NCBI GenBank assembly: GCA_003674045.1
Contig: PENC01000004.1
Location: forward strand, 248,001-312,000
Source of the DNA: Streptomyces griseocarneus
Lineage (GTDB): Bacteria; Actinomycetota; Actinomycetes; Streptomycetales; Streptomycetaceae
Direction: 5' to 3'
Length of the DNA: 64,000 nucleotides
Shown: positions 1 to 11,174 of the stretch, piece by piece
Layout: each line of letters opens with the position of its first letter
How positions within the stretch are numbered: the stretch's first letter is position 1
Notes under the pieces: model-generated
The model's input: only the letters and a program-made list of their open reading frames with translations
What the model was told of the DNA's origin: nothing
The model's database searches: none
Program-made: the position numbers and the translations under genes

Positions 1-344
1 CCCCCGAACTGCTGCATGGCAAGACCTCGCTGGTGAGCCACGAGGGCGCCGGCGTCTTCGAGGGGCTCCCCTCGCCGTTCACGGCCACGCGCTACCACTC
101 GCTGGCCGTCGAGCGGGAGAGCTGGCCCGCCGAGCTGGAGCTCACGGCCTGGACGGAGTCGGGCATCGCGATGGGCCTCCGCCACCGCGAGCTGCCGGTC
201 GAGGGCGTGCAGTTCCACCCCGAGTCGGTGCTCACGGAATGGGGCCACCGGATGCTGGCCAACTGGCTGGTGACCTGCGGTGACACGGGCGCCGTCGAGC
301 GTTCGACGGGCCTCGCGCCGGTGGTGGGCAAGGCCGGGGCGTGA
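1..344 (+). CDS. Glutamine amidotransferase (PabA/TrpG family), C-terminal part
   Basis: The gene enters from the left edge; the reading frame is open from base 3. What remains is the C-terminal half of a class I glutamine amidotransferase of the aminodeoxychorismate/anthranilate synthase component II type, which releases ammonia from glutamine for the partner synthase. Seen: the HGK.S and HEGAGVF region that follows the catalytic Cys loop in this family, a conserved YHSLAV block, and the [14 protein letters not shown] motif with the catalytic His and Glu. The catalytic Cys lies outside the window. The TGA stop overlaps the start of the first sortase gene by 4 nt. PabA-type is more likely than TrpG because no trp genes are nearby, but this is inference. 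Confidence 0.85.
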   Translation, partial: PELLHGKTSLVSHEGAGVFEGLPSPFTATRYHSLAVERESWPAELELTAWTESGIAMGLRHRELPVEGVQFHPESVLTEWGHRMLANWLVTCGDTGAVERSTGLAPVVGKAGA

Positions 345-1348
345 CCACGCTGCGGCCCGAGCGGCCCCCGCGGGCCGTGTCGCGCCCGCTGCCGCCGGAG
401 GAGACCGCCTCCCGTCCGCTGCCGCCCGAGGACCGGATGACGATGCAGCTGCGCCGGGTGGAGCTCCCCGCGCAGCGGACGGAGACAGGGGCCGATGGCG
501 GCCGGGCCGCGCGGCGGAAAGGCGCCCGTGGGGCGCACAGGGCGCCGCGTTCCCGTCGCTCCCACCGTTCCCGCCGGGCGGCGGCGTCCGCCCCACAGGC
601 CGTGTCAGGGGCCGGATCAGGGACCGCACAGCGGGCCGGCTCACGGGCCGGCTCACGGGTCGGCTCACGGGCCGGCTTCGGCGTCATGGCGAGCCGCTTC
701 GTCGGCGAGCTGTTCATCACGACCGGCGTGGTGATGCTGCTGTTCGTCGCGTACCAGCTGTGGTGGACGAACGTGATAGCCCACCACCAGGCGGGCGGTG
801 CCGCCAACCACCTGCGGAAGACCTGGGACAAGGGCGTCGGCAAGGACCGGGACGCGGGTGCGTTCTCGCCCGGTGAGGGCTTCGCGATCATCTACATCCC
901 GGCGCTGGACGTGAAGGCCCCCATCGCGGAGGGCACCGGCAAGCACCAGGTCCTCGACCGCGGCATGGTCGGCCACTACGTGGGGGCGCTCAAGTCCGCG
1001 ATGCCCTGGGACAAGCAGGGGAACTTCGCGCTGGCCGGGCACCGCAACACCCACGGCGAACCGTTCCGCTACGTCAACAGGCTGAAGCCCGGCGACAAGA
1101 TCGTCGTGGAGACGCAGAGCGCCTTCTACACCTACGAGATGACGAGCCGTCTGGAGCAGACGTCCCCGGAGAACGTCGCGGTCATCACGCCCGTGCCCCA
1201 GGGCTCCGGCTTCACCCGCCCCGGCCGCTACATCACGCTGACGACCTGCACCCCGGAATTCACCAGTACGTACCGGATGATCGTCTGGGGCAAGATGGTC
1301 GACGAGCGGCCCCGGAGCAAGGGCAAGCCGGACGCCCTCGTCGGGTGA
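341..1348 (+). CDS. Class E sortase (first of two)
   Basis: Membrane-anchored transpeptidase expected to attach LAxTG-type surface proteins to peptidoglycan. The 335-residue product has a long Arg/Pro/Ser-rich cytoplasmic N-terminus (about residues 1-105), one membrane segment (about 115-135, ending in LWWTN), then the sortase barrel. Catalytic triad visible: His234 in LAGHRNTHG, Cys303 in TLTTCTPE, Arg312 in TYRMIVWG. The proline after the Cys-Thr and the TLTTC signature fit class E. The GTG start overlaps the upstream TGA (GTGA), and the stop overlaps the next sortase start the same way, so the three genes are translationally coupled. The N-terminus contains tandem GS-repeats (GSRAGSR-like units near 610-680). 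Confidence 0.9.
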   Translation: MTTLRPERPPRAVSRPLPPEETASRPLPPEDRMTMQLRRVELPAQRTETGADGGRAARRKGARGAHRAPRSRRSHRSRRAAASAPQAVSGAGSGTAQRAGSRAGSRVGSRAGFGVMASRFVGELFITTGVVMLLFVAYQLWWTNVIAHHQAGGAANHLRKTWDKGVGKDRDAGAFSPGEGFAIIYIPALDVKAPIAEGTGKHQVLDRGMVGHYVGALKSAMPWDKQGNFALAGHRNTHGEPFRYVNRLKPGDKIVVETQSAFYTYEMTSRLEQTSPENVAVITPVPQGSGFTRPGRYITLTTCTPEFTSTYRMIVWGKMVDERPRSKGKPDALVG

Positions 1349-2136
1349 GCGGGCCGCGGACGGTGAACGGGCGGCCGGGGACAACGGCACAGAGTGAAGC
1401 GGGGTACGACGCGGTGGCACGGAACGACGGCGACGGGCCACGGCGGCCGTCCCCCACGCGTGGGCGGATCGCGGCCACGGTGGCGGTGATCGGCGAACTG
1501 CTGATCACGGCGGGTGTGCTGATGGCCCTGTTCGTCGTCTACTCGTTGTGGTGGACGAACGTCCTCGCCGACCGCGAGGCGAAGCGGCAGGGCAACCACG
1601 TGCGCGACAACTGGGCGAAGGGCGGTCCCAGCGGCCCCGGCGCGCTGGACACCAAGGACGGCATCGGCTTCCTGCACGTGCCGTCGATGAAGAACGGCGA
1701 GGTGCTCGTCAAGAGCGGCACCGGGTCCGACATCCTCAACGAGGGTGTCGCGGGCTTCTACCGCGACCCCGTGAAGGCCGCGATGCCCTGGGACAAGCAG
1801 GGCAACTTCACCCTGGCCGCGCACCGTGACGGCCACGGCGCGAAGTTCCACAACATCGACAAGATCAAGACGGGCGACGCGGTCGTCTTCGAGACGCGCG
1901 ACACCTGGTACGTCTACAAGGTCTACTCCCAGCTCACGCAGACCTCCAAGTACAACGTGGACGTCCTGGACCAGGTCCCGAAGGAGTCGGGCAAGACGCA
2001 GCCCGGCCGCTACATCACCCTGACGACCTGCACGCCCGTCTACACCTCGGACTACCGCTACATCGTCTGGGCGGAGCTCCAGCGCGAGGAGAAGGTCGAC
2101 AACAAGCGCACGCCGCCGGTGGAACTGCGGAAGTAG
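1345..2136 (+). CDS. Class E sortase (second of two)
   Basis: A 263-residue paralogue of the preceding sortase. It has a shorter charged N-terminus, one membrane segment (about residues 45-68, again ending in LWWTN), and the catalytic residues His160 (LAAHRDGHG), Cys229 (TLTTCTPV) and Arg238 (DYRYIVWA). It begins with GTGA overlapping the previous stop. Streptomyces commonly carry paired class E sortases that anchor chaplins needed for aerial growth; no chaplin or LAxTG substrate gene is in this window, so substrates are unknown. A strong hairpin follows the stop. Confidence 0.9.
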   Translation: MSGPRTVNGRPGTTAQSEAGYDAVARNDGDGPRRPSPTRGRIAATVAVIGELLITAGVLMALFVVYSLWWTNVLADREAKRQGNHVRDNWAKGGPSGPGALDTKDGIGFLHVPSMKNGEVLVKSGTGSDILNEGVAGFYRDPVKAAMPWDKQGNFTLAAHRDGHGAKFHNIDKIKTGDAVVFETRDTWYVYKVYSQLTQTSKYNVDVLDQVPKESGKTQPGRYITLTTCTPVYTSDYRYIVWAELQREEKVDNKRTPPVELRK

Positions 2137-2153
2137 GACACGCGGACACGCAG

Positions 2154-2186
2154 CGAGGGCGGGCCGAGAAATTCGGCCCGCCCTCG
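2154..2186. terminator. Bidirectional hairpin terminator
   Basis: A perfect 14-bp stem (2154-2167 with 2173-2186) and a 5-nt loop lie between the convergent second sortase and the PASTA kinase gene. The right side is followed by ATGTTTG, not a clear T-run. Its position between converging stops suggests termination in both directions. Confidence 0.75.
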
Positions 2187-2221
2187 ATGTTTGGGAGAAA
2201 ACTCCGGCAGAAGCCAGAGGC

Positions 2222-4255
<2,034 letters not shown>

Positions 4256-4417
4256 AGCTCCAGCCCTTCCGTTTTCCTGACCTCACCGGCGTGGGTCCGG
4301 CGGTGTGCTGTCCGGGCATACCGTACCCGGCGGGTTGCGCGCCTTCCGGGCGCCACCGTCACCTGATACACGACCGGTACCGTCACACACGGCGCGCGGG
4401 CGGAGGGGTGAGCGGCG

Positions 4418-5884
4418 TCACTTCGACGTGCTGAGTACCGCCTCCATGACGTTCTTCGCGATCGGCGCGGCCAGCGCGCCACCGGCGATGTCGTCACGCG
4501 CCGTCTCGTTGTCGCCCTCGATCACGACGGCGACGGCGACCGGCGAGCCGTTGTCGGTCTTCGCGTACGAGATGAACCAGGCGTAGGGGTTTCCGCTGTT
4601 GTCCACGCCGTGCTGGGCGGTGCCGGTCTTGCCGCCGACCGTCACACCGGGGGTGTCGATCTGGCCGTTCTTGCCGGTGCCCTCCTTGACCACCGTCTCC
4701 ATCATCGACTGGATCTTCTGCGCGTTCGCGGCGGAGAGCGGCTGGCCCATCTGCTTCGGCTGGTGCGTCTCGATGATGTTGAGGTTCGGCGCCCGCACCT
4801 TGTCGACCATGTACGGCTCCATCAGCTTGCCGTTGTTGGCGATCGCGGAGACGACCATGGCCATCTGGAGCGGGGTGGCGCGGTTGGACGCCTGGCCGAT
4901 GCCGTCCATGGCGTTCTGCGGCCGGTTGTCCTTGGGGTAGACGCTCTTCTCGGCGCGGACCGGCGTGAGGACCTCGTTGTTGAAGCCGAACTTCTCCGCC
5001 TGCTTCTTCATCTTCGCGTTGCCGAGGTCGGCGCTGATCTTGCCGAAGACGGTGTTGCAGGAGATCCGGAGGGCCTCGCGCATGGAGACGTTCTCACACT
5101 GGATGTTGCCCTCGTTCTGCAGCGGGGTGACCGAGTCCGGGAGGACGTACTTGGCCGGCGTCTGGGTCCGCTGGTCCGGGTCCGTGTAGAGCCCGTTCTC
5201 CAGCGCCGCCGCGGCCGTGACGACCTTGAACGTCGAACCGGGCGGGTAGGTGGCCCGCAGCGCCCGGTTGAGCATCGGCTGGTTCTTGTCCTTCTCCAGC
5301 GTCGTCCAGTTCGCTTCCTCGCTCTTCCCCCCGCCCGCGATCTTCGACGGGTCGTACGACGGGGTGGACGCCAGGGCGAGGATCTTGCCCGTCCGCGGGT
5401 CGAGGGCGGCGACGGCACCGCGCTTGTCGCCGAGGCCCTTGAAGGCGGCCTCCTGGGCCTTGGAGTTCAGGGTGGTGATGATGTCACCGCCCTTCTGGGC
5501 CTTGCCCGTGAACATGTCCACGGTGCGGTTGAAGAAGAGCTTGTCGTCGTCGCCGGTCAGGATCTTGTCGTAGAGCTTCTCCAGCTGGGAGCCGTCGAAG
5601 ACCTGCGAGCTGTAACCGGTGACCGGCGCCCACATCTCACCGTTGGTGTAGGAGCGCCGGTACTTGTAGTCGATGCCGTTGACCTCGAGCGAGCCCGTGA
5701 CCGCCTTGCCGTCGACGATGATGTCGCCGCGCGGGTGGCTGTAGCGGGCGATGGCGACCCGGTGGTTGTGCTTGTTGGTCTTGAGCGAGTCCGCCTGGAC
5801 GAACTGGAGCCAGTTGCTGCGCAGCAGCAGGGCAAGCGTCAGCAGACCGCAGAAGATCGCGATCCGGCGCACGGGCTTGTTCAC
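4418..5884 (-). CDS. pbpA: Class B penicillin-binding protein (PbpA)
   Basis: D,D-transpeptidase that cross-links peptidoglycan, working with the adjacent SEDS glycosyltransferase. The 488-residue product has an N-terminal signal anchor (about residues 8-28), a PBP dimer region, and the three active-site motifs: STFK (Ser217-Lys220), SCN (Ser275-Asn277) and KTGT (Lys419). Its ATG overlaps the upstream rodA/ftsW stop by 4 nt, so transpeptidase and glycosyltransferase are translationally coupled. Confidence 0.95.
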   Translation of the reverse strand: MNKPVRRIAIFCGLLTLALLLRSNWLQFVQADSLKTNKHNHRVAIARYSHPRGDIIVDGKAVTGSLEVNGIDYKYRRSYTNGEMWAPVTGYSSQVFDGSQLEKLYDKILTGDDDKLFFNRTVDMFTGKAQKGGDIITTLNSKAQEAAFKGLGDKRGAVAALDPRTGKILALASTPSYDPSKIAGGGKSEEANWTTLEKDKNQPMLNRALRATYPPGSTFKVVTAAAALENGLYTDPDQRTQTPAKYVLPDSVTPLQNEGNIQCENVSMREALRISCNTVFGKISADLGNAKMKKQAEKFGFNNEVLTPVRAEKSVYPKDNRPQNAMDGIGQASNRATPLQMAMVVSAIANNGKLMEPYMVDKVRAPNLNIIETHQPKQMGQPLSAANAQKIQSMMETVVKEGTGKNGQIDTPGVTVGGKTGTAQHGVDNSGNPYAWFISYAKTDNGSPVAVAVVIEGDNETARDDIAGGALAAPIAKNVMEAVLSTSK

Positions 5885-7305
5885 GGGCGGACCACCTGGG
5901 TCATCTCGGCGTCAGTGGTGGGGGCGGGCGCGGGCGCGGGGCGCCGCGCGGTGTCGCTGATCTTGATCAGGATGGCGACCAGCGCCCAGTTGGCGATCAC
6001 GGAGGAGCCACCGGCGGCCATGAACGGCATGGTCATACCGGTCAGGGGGATCAGGCCCATGACACCGCCCGCCACGACGAAGACCTGGATGCCGAACGCC
6101 GCCGACAGGCCGCACGCGAGCAGCTTGCCGAACGGGTCGCGGGCCGCGAGAGAGGTGCGCACGCCGCGCTCCACGATGACCGCGTAGATCATCAGGATGC
6201 CCATGGTGCCCGCGAGCCCGAGCTCCTCGCCGACGGTGCCGAGGATGAAGTCGGAGTTCGCGGCGAAGCCGATCAGGTCGGAGTAGCCCTGGCCCCAGCC
6301 GGAGCCGAAGACGCCGCCGGAGCCGAAGGCCATCAGCGCCTGCGAGATCTGCTCGCTCGCCGCGGACTTGCCCCAGCCGCCGAACGGGTCCAGCCAGGCA
6401 TCCACACGGGCCTGCACGTGGTGCTCGAAGGACGCCACGCCCACCGCGCCCGCGGCGGACATCAGCAGGCCGAAGGCGATCCAACTGGTGCGCTCGGTCG
6501 CGACGTAGAGCATCACGACGAACATGCCGAAGAACAGCAGCGACGTACCGAGGTCGGTCTCGAAGACCAGGATGAGGATGCTGAACGCCCAGACGGCCAG
6601 GATGGGCCCGAGGTCACGGCCGCGCGGCAGGTAGATCCCCATGAAGCGGCGGCTGGCCAGGGCCAGGGCATCGCGCTTCACCATCAGATAACCCGCGAAG
6701 AAGACCGCCAGGATGATCTTCGCGAACTCGCCGGGCTGGATCGAGCCCAGGCCGGGGATCGTGATCCAGATCCGCGCGCCGAACTTCGCCGGGAAGAACA
6801 TCGGCGCGATCAGCAGGATGAGCGCCAGCGCCATCGAGATGTACGTGTAGCGCTGGAGGATGCGGTGGTCCTTGAGGAAGACCACGACGGCGCAGAAGAG
6901 CCCGATGCCGATCGCGGAGAACAGCAGCTGGTTCGGGGCCGACGCGACGAACTTGAAACCCTGGTTCTTCGCGAGGTTCGCCAGCCGCTCCGACTGGTCG
7001 AGCCGCCAGATGAGGACGAGCCCGAGCCCGTTGAGCAGCGTGGCCAGCGGCAGCAGCAGCGGGTCCGCGTACTTGGCGAACTTCCGGACGACGATGTGGC
7101 CGACGCCCGCGAGCAGACCGAGGCCGATGCCGTAGCCGAGCATGCCGGAGGGCATCTCACCATTGAGGGCGAGCCCCACGTTGGCGTAGGCGAAACACGG
7201 GATCAGCACCGCGAAGGCGAGCAGCGCCAGCTCGGTGTTGCGCCGGCTGGGCAGGCCCACCGTGCTGATCGTGGTGGTCGTGGTGGTCGATGACATGGCT
7301 GACAT
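5881..7305 (-). CDS. SEDS-family glycosyltransferase (RodA/FtsW)
   Basis: Polytopic peptidoglycan polymerase of the SEDS family; 474 residues with about 10-12 hydrophobic segments after a Thr-rich N-terminus. The FETDLGTSLLFF and VGEELGLAG regions are typical of FtsW/RodA. Coupled to pbpA by a 4-nt overlap. By synteny with mycobacterial rodA-pbpA this is the RodA-like partner, although Streptomyces literature often calls it FtsW-like. Two in-frame ATGs lie at 7305 and 7296; the first is chosen because an AGGGG sequence precedes it, though loosely spaced. Confidence 0.9.
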   Translation of the reverse strand: MSAMSSTTTTTTISTVGLPSRRNTELALLAFAVLIPCFAYANVGLALNGEMPSGMLGYGIGLGLLAGVGHIVVRKFAKYADPLLLPLATLLNGLGLVLIWRLDQSERLANLAKNQGFKFVASAPNQLLFSAIGIGLFCAVVVFLKDHRILQRYTYISMALALILLIAPMFFPAKFGARIWITIPGLGSIQPGEFAKIILAVFFAGYLMVKRDALALASRRFMGIYLPRGRDLGPILAVWAFSILILVFETDLGTSLLFFGMFVVMLYVATERTSWIAFGLLMSAAGAVGVASFEHHVQARVDAWLDPFGGWGKSAASEQISQALMAFGSGGVFGSGWGQGYSDLIGFAANSDFILGTVGEELGLAGTMGILMIYAVIVERGVRTSLAARDPFGKLLACGLSAAFGIQVFVVAGGVMGLIPLTGMTMPFMAAGGSSVIANWALVAILIKISDTARRPAPAPAPTTDAEMTQVVRP

Positions 7306-7327
7306 GGCGTGACGGACCCCTACCGCT

Positions 7328-8833
7328 TCACTGCTGCGTGCTGCACTGGGGGACCAATTTCTGCTCTTCCTCGCTGAGGGTGGGACCGGGAGCCGGCGCG
7401 GTGGTGGGGGTGGTCTGAGGGCTCGGGGACGCCTTGCCGGCCTCGCCCAGCGCGCCGCCCGCGCGCTCGCCGCTCTGCTTCTCCTTCTCGTGCGCCTGCT
7501 GCTCGGCCTTGCGGCGCTCGTCCTCCTTCTTGCAGGCGCCCGCGAGCAGCCCCAGGTCCTTCACCTTCTGGACAGCCTTGTCCTTGCTGTCGAGGGCGAT
7601 GGTGTCCTGGACGCGGCCGCGCTGGTCGACCGGGAGGTACTTGAGTTCGATCTCGGGGTGGTCCTGGTACAGCTTGCTGAGGCTGATCCAGGCCAGGTCC
7701 TGGTTGATGCCCTGGTAGAGGGCGACGTGGTCGTTGTCCTTGGCGGCGACGTAGTACTGCGTCTGCGTCCAGTTGTAGCCGCTGTAGAGCCCGCCGCCGA
7801 TGACGCCGAGCACCACGGCCACGATCAGGGACCGCTTGAGCCACCTGCCGCGGCGGACGGGCTTGACGTACTCCTCGTCCATGAAGGCGCCGAACGAGCC
7901 GTCCGGCGTCCCGCCCATGCCCGGCTCACCGCTGCCGGGCGGGCCGAAGCCGCCCTGCGGCGGGACGGGCCGGTTGGCACGGGCGTGCTCGGCGGCGCGC
8001 CCCGCCGGGGTGTGCAGGGCTCCGTCCTCGCCCAGCTGGAGCTGGTTCTCGGCGACCGCGCCGACGATCACCGGGGTGTCGCTGAGCTGGCTCGCCAGGG
8101 TGTCCGTGCCGTCGACGTCGAGGACGTCGGCCACGATCACCGTGATGTTGTCGGGGCCGCCGCCGCGCAGCGCGAGCTGGATGAGCTCCTGCACCGTCTC
8201 GTGCGGGGCCTGGTAGCCGGCGAGGGTCTCCTCCATCGTCTGGTGGCTGACCACGCCGGAGAGGCCGTCGGAGCAGATCAGATAGCGGTCGCCCGCGCGC
8301 ACCTCACGGATGGAGAGGTCGGGCTCGACGTGGTCGCCGCTGCCCAGCGCGCGCATCAGCAGGGAGCGCTGCGGGTGGGTGGTGGCTTCCTCCTCGGTGA
8401 TGCGGCCCTCGTCGACGAGGCGCTGCACCCAGGTGTGGTCCTGCGTGATCTGTGTGAGCACGCCGTCGCGCAGCAGGTACGCGCGCGAGTCGCCGACGTG
8501 GACGAGCCCGAGCCGCTGACCGGTCCACAGCAGGGCGGTGAGCGTGGTGCCCATGCCCTCGAGCTGGGGGTCCTCCTCGACCATGAGGCGCAGCTGGTCG
8601 TTGGCCCGCTGCACCGCGGTGCCGAGGGAGGTGAGGATGTCGGAGCCCGGGACGTCGTCGTCGAGCCCCACCAGGGTGGAGATCACCTCGGAGGAGGCCA
8701 CCTCGCCCGCGGCCTGGCCGCCCATGCCGTCGGCGATGGCGAGCAGGCGGGGGCCGGCGTAACCGGAGTCCTCGTTGCCCTCCCGGATCATGCCCTTGTG
8801 CGATCCGGCGGCGAAGCGCAGTGAAAGACTCAT
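7328..8833 (-). CDS. PP2C-family Ser/Thr phosphatase, membrane-anchored (PstP type)
   Basis: Counterpart of the operon kinases: removes phosphate from Ser/Thr residues. The 501-residue product starts with a PP2C domain (metal-binding motifs REGNED, ADGMGG, GDSRAYL, SDGLSG and DNITV), then a linker with Pro/Gly, a basic stretch and one membrane helix (roughly residues 335-355), and an extracytoplasmic tail ending in a Ser/Thr/Pro region. The ATG at 8833 with GAGGTG just upstream is preferred; an in-frame GTG at 8887 would add 18 residues that are not typical of the family. It lies between fhaB and the SEDS gene. Confidence 0.92.
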   Translation of the reverse strand: MSLSLRFAAGSHKGMIREGNEDSGYAGPRLLAIADGMGGQAAGEVASSEVISTLVGLDDDVPGSDILTSLGTAVQRANDQLRLMVEEDPQLEGMGTTLTALLWTGQRLGLVHVGDSRAYLLRDGVLTQITQDHTWVQRLVDEGRITEEEATTHPQRSLLMRALGSGDHVEPDLSIREVRAGDRYLICSDGLSGVVSHQTMEETLAGYQAPHETVQELIQLALRGGGPDNITVIVADVLDVDGTDTLASQLSDTPVIVGAVAENQLQLGEDGALHTPAGRAAEHARANRPVPPQGGFGPPGSGEPGMGGTPDGSFGAFMDEEYVKPVRRGRWLKRSLIVAVVLGVIGGGLYSGYNWTQTQYYVAAKDNDHVALYQGINQDLAWISLSKLYQDHPEIELKYLPVDQRGRVQDTIALDSKDKAVQKVKDLGLLAGACKKEDERRKAEQQAHEKEKQSGERAGGALGEAGKASPSPQTTPTTAPAPGPTLSEEEQKLVPQCSTQQ

Positions 8834-8908
8834 GCGCACCTCGCCAGTCGGCTCCGGGTACAGCCCCTTCCCAGACACGCTGCCCACCCTCCGGTCGTCA
8901 TGGTCCTA

Positions 8909-9439
8909 CTACTTCCGCAGCTCGATGACGGTCTTGCCGATGCGGATCGGCGCGCCGAGCGGGATCGGGGTCGGGGTGGTCAGCCGGGTCCGGTCGAGAT
9001 AAGTGCCGTTGGTCGACCCGAGGTCCTCGACGATCCACTGGCCGTCGCGGTCCGGGTAGATCCTGGCATGCCTGCTGGAGGCGTAGTCGTCGTCCAGCAC
9101 GATCGTCGAGTCGTGGGCGCGGCCGAGGGAGATGGTCTGGCCCTGGAGGGCCACCGTGGTGCCGGTGAGGGAGCCTTCGGACACCACGAGCTTGGTGGGC
9201 GCGCCGCGGCGGCCGCGGTCGGCACGACGGCCGCCGCCCTGCTGCTGGCGCTGTTGCGGCGGTGCGGAGTGCTGTGCCGTGCGCTGTGCCTGCCGGTCGT
9301 TACCGCCGCGGCGGGAGCCACGCTGGGTCACCCGCGTGCCGAAGAGGTCACTGCGGATGACCTGGACGGCCACGATGACGAACAGCCACAAGACGGCGAG
9401 GAAACCCAACCGCATGACCGTGAGGGTCAGCTCTGACAT
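8909..9439 (-). CDS. fhaB: FHA-domain protein FhaB (FipA-like)
   Basis: 176-residue protein with one N-terminal membrane segment (about residues 5-25), a basic Gln/Arg/Gly-rich linker, and a C-terminal FHA domain (GRAHDSTIVLDDDYASSRHA and the GSTNGTY motif) that reads phosphothreonine made by PknB-type kinases. The start MSELTLTV at 9439 is chosen because upstream in-frame sequence lacks similarity to the family and overlaps fhaA. In mycobacteria the equivalent links kinase signalling to division proteins. Confidence 0.9.
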   Translation of the reverse strand: MSELTLTVMRLGFLAVLWLFVIVAVQVIRSDLFGTRVTQRGSRRGGNDRQAQRTAQHSAPPQQRQQQGGGRRADRGRRGAPTKLVVSEGSLTGTTVALQGQTISLGRAHDSTIVLDDDYASSRHARIYPDRDGQWIVEDLGSTNGTYLDRTRLTTPTPIPLGAPIRIGKTVIELRK

Positions 9440-9449
9440 TGCCCCCGCT

Positions 9450-10277
9450 TCACCCTTCGGCTTGCCGGTAAATGATGGTGGTACTGCCCACGACGATCCG
9501 TGAGCCGTCGCGGAGCGTAGCGCGCGTGGTGTGCTGTCCGTCCACCACGATCCCGTTCGTCGACCCCATGTCCTGGATCGTCGAGGGGGTGCCGACCCGG
9601 ATCTCGCAGTGCCTGCGGGAGACACCGGGGTCGTCGATCCGTACGTCCGCTTCGGTGCTGCGGCCCAGCACGAGGGTGGGGCGTGAGATCTGGTGCCGCG
9701 TGCCGTTGATCTCGATCCAGCGGCGGGTCTGCGCGCCGGAGGCGGGGGCCGCGGCGGGGCGTGCCGCGGGGCGTCCGCCGCCGGGCGGCGGGGACGCGGG
9801 CATGGGCGGCAGCCCGGCGGGCGGCGCCGGGTAGCCGGAGCCCTGGGTCGCGGGGCCGGTGGCGCGCGGGGGCGCCTGGCGGGGTTGCGGTTCCTGCGAC
9901 TCGCTGGCCGCGAGGGTGCGGCTGCGCACCCGGTACAGCCCGGTGTCGAGGTCGTCCGCCTTCTCCAGGTGGACCTTGATGGTCCCCATGAAGGTGTAGC
10001 GCTGCTGCTTGGCGTAGTCGCGGACCATGCCGGAGAGCTCGTCCCCGAGCTGGCCCGAGTACGGGCTGAGGCGCTCGTAGTCGGGGGCGCTCAGCTCCAC
10101 GATGAAGTCGTTGGGGACGACGGTGCGGTCGCGGTTCCAGATGGTGGCGTTGTTGTCGCACTCCCGCTGCAGTGCGCCCGCGATCTCCACCGGCTGCACC
10201 TCGGACTTGAACACCTTGGCGAAGGTGCCGTTCACGAGACCCTCGAGTCGCTGCTCGAAGCGCTTCAGTACTCCCAC
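9450..10277 (-). CDS. fhaA: FHA-domain protein FhaA with DUF3662
   Basis: First gene of the cell-wall signalling operon. The 275-residue product has an N-terminal DUF3662 domain (about 1-125, starting GVLKRFEQRLEGLVNG), a Pro/Ala/Gly linker and a C-terminal FHA domain with GRSTEADVRIDDPGVSRRHC and GSTNGIVV. Mycobacterial FhaA binds phosphorylated MviN and regulates lipid II flipping. The GTG start is preceded by AAGGAGG at a normal distance. Confidence 0.92.
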   Translation of the reverse strand: MGVLKRFEQRLEGLVNGTFAKVFKSEVQPVEIAGALQRECDNNATIWNRDRTVVPNDFIVELSAPDYERLSPYSGQLGDELSGMVRDYAKQQRYTFMGTIKVHLEKADDLDTGLYRVRSRTLAASESQEPQPRQAPPRATGPATQGSGYPAPPAGLPPMPASPPPGGGRPAARPAAAPASGAQTRRWIEINGTRHQISRPTLVLGRSTEADVRIDDPGVSRRHCEIRVGTPSTIQDMGSTNGIVVDGQHTTRATLRDGSRIVVGSTTIIYRQAEG

Positions 10278-10340
10278 GGGGCACCTCCTTCCCTCAGTGA
10301 CGTTCCTGATGCTCGAAGTCGTTCCTGATACTGCTTACTG

Positions 10341-10346
10341 ATCGTA
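10341..10346 (-). promoter_or_regulatory. Candidate -10 box for the fhaA operon
   Basis: On the minus strand this reads TACGAT, about 64 nt before the fhaA start. No good -35 match was found, so the assignment is weak. Confidence 0.25.
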
Positions 10347-10561
10347 TCCACGCGTCGGGAAAACGGCTGGTTCCCCTTCGGGGGCAGGAGTGACGAGTGT
10401 CGCTGTCCGCCTGTGTCCTGCGCCGCCTTCACTAGGGATCGTAGAGGCGGTTGAGAGCCAGTGTCCCGCAACCGGTGGGGTGCCTGGCCGACAACCGTTG
10501 GGGCGGCGGGCGGAACGGTCGGTGGAGTGGTCGGCGGAGTGCTCTGGGTAGCGGTCGGCCT

Positions 10562-10591
10562 GATGCCCGGCCGGAGCTCCGGCCGGGCATC
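10562..10591. repeat. Perfect 30-bp palindrome in a gene-free stretch
   Basis: The two 15-base arms (10562-10576 and 10577-10591) are exactly complementary with no loop; the centre is GGAGCTCC. It lies in the stretch 10278-10852, which has no convincing gene and is rich in CGGTCGG-type short repeats between 10500 and 10680. It could be a remnant terminator or a protein-binding site. Confidence 0.6.
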
Positions 10592-10740
10592 GGTCAGTGC
10601 GTCGGGTGGGGCTCGGTCGGTGCGTCGGTCGGGCTTCGGGCAGTGCCCCGGTCGGGCGCGGTGTCCCGGCCGGGGCACACCGCCGGCGCTTCGGCCCGGT
10701 GCTCCGGGTGCCGTCCATGCAGGTCCGGGGATCAGGGGTG

Positions 10741-10769
10741 TGAAGGCACCCTGTGAAGCGTGCTAATGT
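10741..10769 (+). promoter_or_regulatory. Candidate promoter for tRNA-Leu
   Basis: TAATGT (10764-10769) is a fair -10 box, with TGAAGG 17 nt upstream as a weak -35. It is placed about 80 nt before the tRNA, as expected for a short leader. Confidence 0.4.
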
Positions 10770-10852
10770 TCTCGATGTCGGAAGGCGAACGCGACAGACA
10801 CCGGAAGGAAACGACCGGGGGAAGCCGCGGGAAGACTGAAGACAACACCCAT

Positions 10853-10936
10853 GCGCGGGTGGCGGAATAGGCAGACGCGCTGGATTCAGGTTCCAGTGCC
10901 CGAAAGGGCGTGGGGGTTCAACTCCCCCCTCGCGCA
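10853..10936 (+). tRNA. tRNA-Leu, anticodon CAG
   Basis: A type II tRNA of 84 nt. The acceptor arm 10853-10859 pairs with 10929-10935 (one G-U), D stem GCG/CGC, anticodon stem CTGGA/TCCAG with anticodon CAG at 10887-10889, a long variable arm (GCCC-GAAA-GGGC) and a T arm with GGTTCAACTCC. The 3' end reads A-C-C-G, so the full CCA is not encoded. Discriminator A and the long variable arm fit leucine. Confidence 0.95.
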
Positions 10937-10942
10937 CCGTTG

Positions 10943-10988
10943 AAACGGGCCTCTTCGAGTGATGAAAGTCACTCGAAGAGGCCCGTTT
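10943..10988 (+). terminator. Strong intrinsic terminator of tRNA-Leu
   Basis: A perfect 20-bp stem (10943-10962 with 10969-10988), 6-nt loop, followed by TTTTG, starts 6 nt after the tRNA. Unusually long and perfect for a tRNA terminator. Confidence 0.85.
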
Positions 10989-11174
10989 TGCTGTACCCGT
11001 GCCGTGCTCCCGCTGTGGTCCCCCGGCGCGTGGTGCGGTCGTTTGGTCGACTTCCGGCCGGTCGGTGGCGAAAACTGCAGCGTGTTGCGTCGAGTCTTGG
11101 CCGGAATAGCTGCACACGGTAGCGGGCCGAGTGGGAACATCATTCAGTAGTCACGCTGGGGCTCTGTGTGAAGA

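Noticed and set aside
10278..10740. Several short open frames in the gene-free region before tRNA-Leu
   Set aside because: All are repeat-driven Pro/Arg/Thr-rich frames without ribosome sites or family similarity.
10853..11000. Integrated element using tRNA-Leu as attachment site
   Set aside because: No integrase gene and no second copy of the tRNA 3' end within the window.
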